Assembly (NCBI GenBank): GCA_964016985.1
Contig: OZ024828.1
Span: 82,508,308-82,572,307, forward strand
Source of the DNA: Anodontia alba
Lineage: Eukaryota; Mollusca; Bivalvia; Lucinida; Lucinidae
DNA: 64,000 nt
Reading direction: 5' to 3'
The notes beneath the pieces were generated by a model that worked only from the letters and a program-made list of their open reading frames with translations, ran no database searches and was not told the origin of the DNA. The position numbers were made by a program, and so were the translations under genes. Shown piece after piece: positions 24,801 through 36,500 of the stretch (positions within the stretch are counted from its first letter, which is position 1; every line of letters begins with the position of its first letter).

Positions 24801-27800
24801 AGCAATAGTTTTAACCATTATGTTTGTCTATACCTTTTTCTTCTGATGGATAACTTAGTTATAGTTAAGTTAACTCCATCTACTTTTATTATCTCCCCTT
24901 CTTTAATTTGATCAAAGGGAAATAATTACATATTATGGTTATTTTAAGTCTGTGTCTGTTCATCGGAAACTGTCCTGTCGTTCCAATTAACAGAATCTAA
25001 TTAGTTTATAATTCTAATAGCTTAGACTATTACAATTACATAGCTTCACATATCTAGAATTTTATCCAAAATATCTACATATGTCGGTTATCTATAGGAA
25101 ACTCCACCGAGTAGACTTTTCCTTATTTATTCAAGACCCTACATAGACTACTTAGAGTGTATGGTCTTGGCTTTTTGTTTTACAAATTTTGTTTTGAAAA
25201 TATTTCTATATTCCTAGCTTACTTTGCGATGGAATATTTATGTTATGTCTCAATGACTCCCTTTTCTTTTTGAAGCCAATTGTTGTTTCCCAAAAAGAAA
25301 AAAAGAGGGGGGGGGGGGGTGGGGGGTGGAGGGCAATGTTAGGTCTCTGAGACTTACGAACTGGCTTCCTCTAGAGTCTACTATTATATATAAGGTTGTT
25401 AGATCATAACACCTTAAAGATATGCTATTTTGTGAATCTAGATCATTCTTTCTATTAAATATAGAATTAGAATGTATCTGATTCCTTTGAGTTTCCTGAG
25501 TCTTAACCAGAAGTGGTGAGATATTATTGGTGTTAGAATTAGGAGAGCACCTCCCTCCTATTCTGCAAATTCTAGCACATTATCTATAGGTTAATGTATT
25601 ATGAAGTTAAAATGAAGTTTTTTAAAAGTAAAACATATTTTAACGAGTAATACTTAACCTATAGATAATCAATTATCTCCCTCCGCCCACCCTCGCTTAT
25701 CTCTCCTAATTGTGTCTATTGTTTTACACATAAAAGAAACTGACACGTGGTCAATTGAGCGGGAAGAGTTACGTCACACAGGTAACTGCCTAAGGGACCT
25801 TCTGGTTTAAGACTTTAATTAACGACTGAAAGGTCGTTTTTTCTGTGGAAGGTGTGAAAACAGAAGAGAATAGCACATTATCTATAGGTTAAGTATTACT
25901 CGTTAAAATATGTTTTACTTTTAAAAAACTTCATTTTAATATGGTCATTATACCCTGTCATACGATAGTGGCGGGGTATAATGGTATCATGTTGGCCGTC
26001 CAAGTGTCCATCCGTTCGTCCATCTGTCATCCGTCGGTCCATTTGTATTTTCATTTCAGGATGATAACTTGAGTAAATAGCAATGGATTTTCACCAAACT
26101 TGGTATGTGCATTGATGTTGTGGAGATCTGTTTTGGGATTGCTGATGGTCAATTTTTTGTCAGAGTTATCTTCCCGGGACACGTCTGTATTTTCATTTCT
26201 GGACAATAGCTTTAGTAAATATCAATGAATTTTCACCAAAGAAGAAGAAGCCAGTTTGATAGCTTTAAAAATGCTTTTTTAGGAGATCACAGAAAAGATG
26301 ATAGAGATGATTGGAATAACCTGTGAGGAGGTACAAAGAGAAATAATCACATGTTTACCCGATGTTGTTGAAGACACAGAGCATGCTACAGTTGCCTTAG
26401 CCCTCAGGTAAAGCAGATAATAAATGTTTACTTTAAAATCTGAATGTTTACTTTAAAATCAAATTTTATATGGACCTGGAATAAAAGTATCTTGAAAAAG
26501 AAAAAAAAAAATCATCTTTTTACCAAGATGATCACATGCCCATATATGTTAAAACCACATTAAAGACCTTCTCCAGAACCAAGAAAACTTTGAGGCTGAA
26601 TCTTTATATATAGCATTAGGGATGGGAGGTGTACCAATTTTCAGGTTATACTCCTAGGCTGACCTTTCACCTTTTTATATCAAGGCCAAATTTGCATCCC
26701 TGTACAAATGGGTAAACTGTTGGAAAGTCATTTTCTCAAACTGTATTGAAGATGAATGGAAGAATCTTGCAACATTTGGTTAAAGATAAAATTTTATTGT
26801 CGTAACTGCTTTAGCAAGCGGCAGTGATATAGATATCACTTTCTGGCATTGTCCTTGACAGCATCAACAATGTTAAAGTCTGTGTGTTTAGCTCCGTTTT
26901 TCAAACACTAAGGCTTCTAGGTCAATGAAACTTCATACACACATCTGCCATGATGCACTGATCTCGACCTACTTTTCATACTTAACTGAACAATGTTAAG
27001 TCTGTTTCTTTATCACCACCAACAGTTGTGACTTAGCCATTTGGCGAATTTCTTGTCCTTGTGGTGTTGTCTGACCCTGCCCCAGGCCAATATAATTGTA
27101 TAAATCATGAACAAATCTAAATAAAATCATAGTCCAAAATGATTTTTCTGAACCGTTCAGAAAATGATGGAAGTGACTAAAGCTTTCTATTACTATTGAA
27201 ATTTTGTTGACTGTGAGTGGTCGTTCCCTACCCAGGGGTTATATACATATATATAGTCGACTCTCGTTATCTCGAAATCCAAGGGACTCTCTGGAATACT
27301 TCGAGATATCCTTATCTCAACATATCAGATTTGCAGACTTGAGGAAAAAAGATAAATCAAACAACCACATTTCATGAATATGTAATTTTACTCCGGAAAT
27401 TAGTAATATATTGAAAATATTGTGGAAAAGAGGAGATATTGCTGAAAATATTGTGGAAAAGAGGACAAATTGCTCCTTAGGAGCAATTTGTCCTCTTTTC
27501 CACAATATTTTGTTACTTAATGTTTAAACAGGGCCAGATTTTCACTTTGAGATAAGCGGTTATTCAATATAAGCGAGGTCGAGATAACGAGAGTCAACTG
27601 TATATAATAATGACAAAAATCTGCATAAAATCTGGGTACTTATTGTCACTTTCCTTTCAGTTTTGAAGAAGTGTCCACATGGCTGAGCGGTTAGTACTTC
27701 TATCTTTGGATATCTCTTGTGAGGCGCTTCTAACAAGTACCACAATATGAGACAGCTCACGACAAAACCTACAATAAAACTTGTGCGACCAGCAAAGACT

Positions 27801-30472
27801 CACATCAGCCTTCGCATCTGCAGAGTCTTCGCTGATTGCATGTGTCTTGTACAGCCTATAGCATAGGTCTAGACAAGAGAGGGCATCCAGTAAATATTTT
27901 TCTTATTTCTCCACAAAAACATATGTTGTGGGTACTCTTTGGAAGTGCCTCGGTGAGGCACTTCTAATGAGTACCCACAACATATGTTTTCATGGAGAAA
28001 TAAGAAAAATATCAATACTTTTGGATTGAAAATAGCGCCTTAACTAGTGCTATGCTCCAGGCTATCCAAAGAGCAATGAACAAGAACCATTGCCATACTG
28101 GATGGATGTACAGGCAGATCTGAGTCTTTGCGCTGGTTACTCAGGTCTTATTGTAGGTTTTGTTGTGCGCTGGCTCATATGTTTTTATGGAGAAATAAGA
28201 AAATAACTTTCAGTTGAAATCTTCTTATCTGGACCTGTGGTTTACATTAGTTTTAATCTGTGATGTTTTAATGTCTTGAAGAAAATGTATTTCCCTTTCA
28301 GAGATGTTTTGAAAGAGAGCAAACAGCTTACTGTTCCTGTGCTAGATGCCATGTCAAATTTGATTCTCAAGCCAGAACTGCTCACTGAGGTAGGTATTTC
28401 TTTTTAATTAATATATATATTGATATGAAGCAAACAGAAATTCATTAACCAAGAGAGAGTGGGTCACAGCAGCTGCTGTAGCAGATAAAATCTTGATTTT
28501 TTTTTTTTCAGAGAAAATAAGGCTATTTACTTTTTAAATTTCCTTTGGGATCATTGAGCCCAATCCTGTTGCGATAAAAATCGAATTCTGCTTAACCGGT
28601 GCTAGGGGCCCGCATGTAGCCTCGCAAATGTCATTGCTGTATATGAAGACACTTAATAAAACCGAGTCTCCGCTTTTCATTCTTTTGTGTTTTCTTTGTT
28701 TCCAAAGGCAACCTTTTAGATTTTTATTTACATTTTATATGAATTATCGGTTAATTCACATGAAATGTCATATAAAATCTAAAATGTTGCCCTTGGAAAC
28801 AGTGAACACATAAAAGAACAAAAGCCGGCCTCAGTGGCTCAATTAGATGGGCGTCCGATTGGTGATCAGGAGGTTGTGGGTTGAATCCCTGCCGGGTCAG
28901 CATCATTATTACGTGGAGATTGATCGTGAAATATTTTCTATGGTCATTCTCTCCCTTCAGCTGATTCAAGAAGGGCAATTGTCAGTTTCTTGTGAAAGAA
29001 TGTGCACAATACTGGTTAACTGCTTAGAGGACTAAGCCTACCAAGTAAAAGTATGGTTAGGTAAACTGACCGTGCTCAATATGACCCCATTGGGTTGACT
29101 GGGCTGTAAAACCTCAAAACAAACAAAAGAACAAAAGTAAGAGTCTTGGTTTTGAATCACCCCATATGCAACAGTGTAGTTTGCCGGGCTGCATGGGCCT
29201 CAAGTGGAACTGGATGATCCCAAGGAAAATGAAAATGAAAGCTACACGTCTTATTTTTGGAGAAAAAGGCTTGACATAAGGCTTGTCTGCTTTGCACACA
29301 ATTCACATGAAATGTTAAATATTTTTTTTCCTGAAAAATAACGCAAAAAGAATTAAAAAATATTAGACAATCTTAGCACTCTTGGTAAAATTTTTAGCAG
29401 AAAACAATTTGAAATGTTTTTCTTATTATTACCAGGAAACAGGAGTTGACATTTCATGCAAATTGTCTCCAATGGTGACAATTTGCATGAAATTTTAGGC
29501 CCTGTTTTCTGGGAAAAATAAGAAAATATCATCCAATTTGTCGTCTGCTGAATTTGCCCAGAGAGTGGTAAAGGTTAAAGGTTAATTTCTCACTAGCCTA
29601 GATCTAAATATTTTTGCAGAAAAGACTGTCTGGACAATTTCATAGAGAACATGTTAACCCTTTCCCCCCTGAGTTTCTGTAGTGGACTCTCCCATCTTTG
29701 AATTTGAACACATGGATTGTTGCAAATAGGAATATCAATCAAAAATCTAGATTAGAATGGCAAACTGTAATTCCTGATACCACTCGTTATGAGCTGTCAC
29801 ATCGGGATCTGCACTGTTTGCATAGGTATTATCGAGGTCTATCAGGCTGAAAGGAATAAAGAAGAATAATAAGTGATAATTCTGGGAAATATTTTCTTTT
29901 TTCTCCATAAAAACATGTTGTGGGTGCTGAAAATGACATTAAACTCCTAATTCCACATTTCCTTGTTCTCTGGTACCAGCAAAATGCTGTAGTTGTGATG
30001 CAAGTCCTTAAAATGATCTTTTCCCGAACAAATTGTAACGGTAATTTTCCATCTATTTGTGATATTTAAAGATGCATGAATGAAGTACTGGGAAAGTCTG
30101 TTTGCAGTTTGAAATGGGTACTTACTAAGGTGGAAAGATATATCTTCAAAGGAGATCACTTTGACTTTAAAGTGTTTGTCTCCCTTTTGAAGGGGGCTAC
30201 TCTCAATGGAAAGAATCTGCTCTCAGCTGAAGCAAATTCTTCAAGAATATCCTCCTTGAGAGGGGGCTTGTATACCTGTGGAACAAATCCCATTCTGCTT
30301 AAGTGGTCTCAAATAGTGAATGCCTTGACTAGCTGGCTCTACTGCACAGGTTGGTCAGGATCATTGCTCATAGCTATAGACAAGACCTTTTTTTCAACCA
30401 TAAAGTCCAGATATTTTCTTATATCTCCACAGAAACAGACACGTGGGTACTCATCAGAAGCACCTGGAGGCG

Positions 30473-30504
<32 letters not shown>

Positions 30505-33500
30505 TTGTTATATACATGTGGCATAAATGTGGCTCAGTTTTAGCATGAATGTAGCCCTTTCATATAGTAGAACCTCCACTGACGGGCACCTTCCAATAAT
30601 GATGATTTCCCCTGATTTTTACAGTGGTGTTTTACTGCATTTAACCTCTGTATAACAACCAGTTTTTATGCCTACCCAAGGGTGATTAAATTACATTGTA
30701 CAGTCAACTCTCGTTATCTCAGGTTCAAGGGACTTTCTGAAATACTTCAAGACATCTATATCTCGACAATCAGTTTTTACGTCTATCCAAGGGTGTCAAA
30801 TTACATTGTACAATCGAATCTAGTTATCTCAAAGTCCAAGGGACTTTCTGAAGTACTTCAAGACATCCATACCATGACATATCAGATTTGCAGAATAGAG
30901 AGAAAAAAAAAAAAAATCAACCACATTTCATAAATGAAAATGTAATTGATTCTTGAAGTTAGCTATATATTGAAAATATTGTGGAAAAGAGGAGAAATTG
31001 CTCCTTAGGAGCAATTTCTCCTCTTTTCCACAATATTTTGTTATCTGTTGTTAGATTTCCATGTTAAAACAGGGTCCAGATTTTTACTTTGAGATAAATG
31101 GTTATTTGAGATCAGTAAAGTCAAGATAATGAGAGTTGACTATATTACTCTTTAATTACAGGTGAGAGAGTCAGTACTACAGTCTCTGATCTCAGTGGAC
31201 ATGGATGATTTACCCATGGTTGTCAAGTTTCTGCTTCACTCTATATCAAGCACAGATGCTGTGGAGGTAAAAAAAAAGTATTTCTTTTATTATGTTTTAT
31301 CTGCTGTTGTTGAAAAAGAGGGCTCATACACTTGCTGATTTGTTTACTTGTCCACAGGTCTTGTCAGGATGGAATTGTCCTGGTGGCGGTGTGGTTAAAG
31401 CTTCGAGCTTCGTCAGTTCGGATAACGAAATCCTGGAGTCAAATTCCGCTAGAGGCAAATTTCAGCTCTTAACTGTATCACGCTTCACAGCACTGAGTCT
31501 TTGATAATCACCCCATCATTGTCTTGATATGACATAAATAATGTTGAAAGAATCCATAGCTCCAGATAAGTGGGAGTATATGGATGATATTTTTCTTACT
31601 TCTCCATGAAAACATATGGTTACTCATTTAGAAGTGCCTGATTGAGGCACTTCTTGTAAGTATCCACAACATGTTTTTGTGGAGAAAAATGAAAATATTA
31701 ATACCTTTTGGTTGAAAAAAGTGCCTTTCCTAGAATATGTAAAAAAAAAGGTAAGAGAAAAGTCCAGGGATTGCCACAATCACAAACCGCAGCCCTTCCC
31801 AGACCCCGAGGAAGAGGAAACCAACAAATCCAAACAAGCACAAATCAAACAAATGTACGAAAAGCACTAAGATTAGCTCTCTCTTCGCAATACTAAAAGG
31901 ACTGAAAAACACAAGAACAAAATTATCATCATCATCATCATCAGTCACCATTGTCATATCAGAAAAACACACTATTTTAAATGTTCAAAACAGGCAGCAG
32001 TACAGGCTGTTAAGTTTCAGATGAACAGACTGTCCTTGTGAATTTATTAGACGGGAACTTTTTTTGTCCCTCTAGTCATTTCTTAAAGAATTAAACCCCA
32101 ATTAACTGGAACATTCATATCTAGAATTAAGTTCTAGTTGTACTTCTCTTTTCTGTTTATCAGTGTTAGAAATTAGGGGATAACTGCATTCAAATTTGGC
32201 ATTTGGGGAGGTAAATCGGCGGTTTTACGGTCGGAAATTTCGTTTTACGGCGACGCGTCAGCGGAGCCGTAAAACGTAATTTGCAACCGTAAAACTGCCG
32301 ATTTACCTCCCCAAATGACAAATTTGATGCAGTTATCCCCATTCTAATGCATTTATTCATTTTTTTCTATTGAAAAAATGTACTATTTGCACAAAACGGC
32401 AAGTGCTGTGAGCTGCAGTAAAACCAAACGCCAGCCAATGAGATGCGACGTTACGTGATGACGTCGGATTTGCGACAGTATATCGCAGAATATACCGTCG
32501 CAAATTTTTGACGTTATCCAATCAGACGTCGCGTTACATACGCGAGTGCATTAGAATTAACTTTATTCACAAGTAGCAAGTAGTTGCCACCTGGTCTGAA
32601 AGTAGGTAGCAAAATGCATCTACATGGCAGCAAAAGGTGTTGCCCCATGCCATGGGTTAAACCTTCAAGCGCTAAGCATATTTAGCAGACAGCATTTTCA
32701 AAGTATAATTTTTATTTCAGCAAAAATGAGGCTTGACATTACATGTGAATTGTCTGCTTGGTGCAAATTAGACGACATTTCATGTGAATTGTCTGCTTGG
32801 CAGACAATTCACATGAAATGTCAAGTCTAATTTGCACTGAAGACATTTACAACACTTAAAGCTGATAGTGTTTGGGGCACACAACCAGGTAGCAATTTTT
32901 TGCTACCAACACTTTGACTAGGTAGCAAACTGAATTTTCAGGCAGCAAATTTGCTACTTGCTACTGTTAATTTCGAACCCTGTGTTTATAAAAGTGAGTG
33001 ATCCTAAAAATCCAAGATATTAATGAAGTCCATTCATGACCCCGGTTAATTTGTGTATCTGCATCATTTGAAAATAGTTACCTGTATACCATAACATTGT
33101 TTTGTATCGACAGGTTGTGAGTGAACTGAGAAGTAACCTTGAGTTTGATTCGTCTACAGCTAGTAGTAAACAGAAAAAGAAATCTCATAGGTACGTGCAG
33201 TGTCTAGTGGAAGGGGAATGTATACACTTTCAGGGGAAGCAACTGTGTGAAAATTGTTTTAAAGGGGGTCTACTCTAAAAGGAAAGAATTTGCTCGCAGA
33301 TTCTTTCCTTTTAGAGTAGACCTTTTCAGAAGGGACTTGAGGTGTAGAAAAGCAAACAAGAAGCAACTGTGAAAATTGTTTTAAAAGCAGGTCTACTCTA
33401 AAAGGAAAGAATTTGCGAGCAAATTCTTTCCTTTTAGGTTAGACCTTTTCAGAAGGGACTTGTGTAGAAAAGCAAACAAGAAGTCACAAAGTTGTTTCCT

Positions 33501-36500
33501 TTTTCAAAAATGATGTTAAATCAACCAAATGTATCATGTCCTCTTAAAATACTGTGTTAGCAAATAAAAGTCTTGCTTAGTTAAAATAAATTGTGGTCAC
33601 CGTCACAGGTTAATTCTATATGAGCCAGCGCACGACAAAACCTACAATAAGACCTGTGTGACCAGTAAAGGCTCAGACCTGATCAGCCTGTACATCCACC
33701 CAGTATGGCAATGGTTCTCATTTATCCCTCTTTGAATAGCCTGGAGGCTGAAGAAGGCACATGGGATCAGCGAAGACTGATCAGACTGCGTGAATGTGCA
33801 GGCTCATCTGAGGCTTTGCTGCTCAAAACAGATCTTATTGTAGGTTTTGTCATGCTCTGGCTCATTTATGAAACAAAATGAGATGATGTATCTTTGGATG
33901 TGTGTGCTCAGGGAAGACTGATCAGCCTTTGCTATGGCATGGTTTGATCAGAGTTTACCGTCCTCTCCTGGGATAGCACAGGGTCCAATGTTTTTGTATG
34001 GACAGCATGGACTGACCAGACTACGATGTGCAGGCTGATTTGAATCTTTGCTGGGTGCATATGTCTGAAGGCAGAGTTGTGGAATTATCAAATTTTATTA
34101 CTTGTCCACAGACAAGTAAATGGTCAAAATCCACTTTTTTTCTTATTTCTTGAAGAAAACATATGATGTGGGTACTCATTAGAAGCACCTTACCATTTAG
34201 AAATTTAGAAGAAAAAAAAATCAAAAAAGAACAAAATCATAATCTGGATGCTCTTCTGAAAAAAAAAAAAAAAAAAAAAAGCAGCATAATATTTCCGCAG
34301 CTCGGCTGAAGGTATATCCAACTTTGTCACATATACAGTATATATGTGCCATGATTTGGAGAAAACACTACATTTTACAGTGCTCCGTCCAATATAATTA
34401 GAAGAATTTTTTGCAATATTTCTATGAAAGGTAAATGATTTAAATACAGTAAAGAAAAGTTTCTCACAAAAATCAAATTATTTTTGGAATTGCTGAGGTC
34501 AGATTATACTAATATTTGGGTGTAAGTTTTATTTTTATATTTGAGGACAAAGCACAGAAGCCGAAACACAAGCTGTTTGTAATAGGATGTTTGCTGTCAC
34601 AACTGAATATTTTAATTTAGTATAAAATACCAAGCTAAATTTGACTTACCAAGTGATGTTGAAAAGACAGAAGAGCTGTAGCTTTAGCATTTGTGCAGAC
34701 AGGTTAGGTTTCTGTTGTATTCCATACATATTCTATAAAATCATACATAGTCTAAATAAGCACTTTTTTCATCCAAAAAAAAAAAAAAAAAGGGCCCAGT
34801 TGTTCAAAGCATCATCAGCTTAATGAGCTTGTTAGTGGTCAAAATGTTAACTGTTCTAGTAAATACAATATCTAATTCATGGGTATTTTTGCTGAAAAAA
34901 TGTGAGTAGCTTTTGCAAATGCAAAAGCTACTCACATTTTTTTCAGTAAAAATATTAGCATATATGCTGTATTTAATGATCAGTTTTAACGATACATTAA
35001 CTAATGACATCGTTAGTTTTGAACTTGGCCCTGATATTTTTCTTTTTTCACCATGAAACGTATGTTGTAAGTATTAGCTGAGTTACTTCTAATGAGTTGC
35101 AATGTTAAGACAAACATTTATTCGGATATCCTTCTTATATAGAGCTAGGAGTTCACCCTTTTGTGTCAACAACACTACGTCTTCTTTGCCTTGAAGCTCC
35201 TGGTGTCAAAAAAGTTAGCGAAACCCTTGTGTCAAAGCTTAAAATTGAGAGAAATAACCTTCTGCTGATACAAGAAGGGCAAGTGTCAGTTTCTGACAAA
35301 AAGAATGTGTACAATGCTGGTTAACCGCTTAGAGGACTGAGCTTGCCCAGTAAAAGTGTGGTTAGGTAAACTGATCGCGCTCGACATGACCCCATGGGGT
35401 TGACTGGGCCATAAAATCTCAACACAAACAAACAAACTGAGAGAAATAAAAAAAAAAAAATAATAATGTTTCAAAATGTCATCTGCTGATTTTTTTTTCC
35501 CAGCATGCTGTGTTAAGGGATGTTAATGAGAAAAAGTATGTTTCCCTGTAGCACTGAAATGCCCTGGGCCCAGTTATTCAAAGCATTGTTAGCTTAATGA
35601 GCTCATTAGTGGTCAAAATGTTAACTGTTCTAGTAAATACAATATTTAATTTCTAATTGTCCCCCGCCTTTTCGAAGAAAAGTGGAGGGACACAGTTTTT
35701 GGTTTTCCGTGGGGCGTGGTGCGTGGCACGTGGCGCGTGGTGCGTGGTTCCGAGTTTTTAGTAGGTACTTTGTCCCCTTAACTCCTCCCACAGTTTTTGT
35801 CCGATCCTTTTGAAACTTTACGGGTGTTTTAAGGATGGTCTGAAGATGTGCATGTGGTTTTTTCAGAATCCTGAAATAATTTTTTATCACTTTTTCCGCG
35901 TTTTTAACTTAGACATTTTTTGAGTTCTAATATTACAGAAGTCTATAGGGAGTAGGTACCTTGTCCCCTTAACTTCTCCCACAGTTTTTGGCCGATCCTT
36001 TTGAAACTTTACATGAACTTTTAGGATGGCCTGAAGATATGCATGTGGTTTTTTCAGAATCCTGAAATAATTTTTTATTACTTTTTCCGCATTTTTAACT
36101 TAGACATTTTTTTAGTTCTTATACTACAGAAGTGTATAGGGAGCAGGTACCTTGTCCCCTTAACTCCTCCCACAGTTTTTGGCCGATTCTTTTGAAACTT
36201 TACAGGTGTTTTAATGATGGTCTGAAGATGTGCATGTGGTTTTTTAGAATCCTGAAATTAATTTTTATTACTTTTTAGACATTTTGAACATAGACATTTT
36301 TTGAGTTCTAATATTACAGAAGCGTATAGGGAGTAGGTACCTTGTCCCCTTAACTCCTCCCAAAGTTTTTGGCCGATCCTTTTGAAACTTTACATGGGCT
36401 TTCAGGATGGCCTGAAGATATGCATGTGTTTTTTTCAGAATCCTGAAATAATTTTTTATTACTTTTTCCGCATTTTTAACTTAGACATTTTTTGAGTTCT

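Larger units (their letters stand above)
20574..25931. mobile_element. 5.36-kb AT-rich hairpin-array element of unknown class
   Basis: The element is bounded by the 8-bp direct repeat CATTTTAA (20566-20573 and 25932-25939). It carries near-identical inverted repeats of about 160 bp (20586-20746 and 25732-25891). The interior is AT-rich and lacks any open frame over about 65 codons, so no transposase or polymerase is visible. Reading 20.74-25.58 kb by eye, nearly every 30-60 bases folds into a stem-loop. Examples are 21880-21911 (8 bp), 21934-21974 (10 bp), 22043-22073 (9 bp), 22768-22805 (10 bp), 22982-23018 (14 bp with a bulge), 24107-24138 (11 bp), 24155-24207 (about 20 bp, compound), 24845-24880 (13 bp with a bulge) and 25440-25479 (16 bp, compound). 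It sits in a FANCD2 intron within a truncated MITE arm. Class, polarity and mobility are unknown. Confidence 0.75.

Noticed and set aside
20574..25931. Maverick/Polinton, LTR element, parvovirus-like or other viral integration
   Set aside because: Long inverted repeats would fit some of these, but no polymerase, integrase, capsid or Rep frame exists, even degraded, and the 8-bp duplication does not match the 6-bp Polinton pattern.
20574..25931. Cluster of microRNA precursors
   Set aside because: Most stems are 7-14 bp, too short for the 22-bp or longer duplexes that Drosha/Dicer need.
30076..30543. 155-codon + strand frame
   Set aside because: It crosses hairpin repeat sequence and ends in a poly-A tract translated as poly-Lys. 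It has no splice or homology support.
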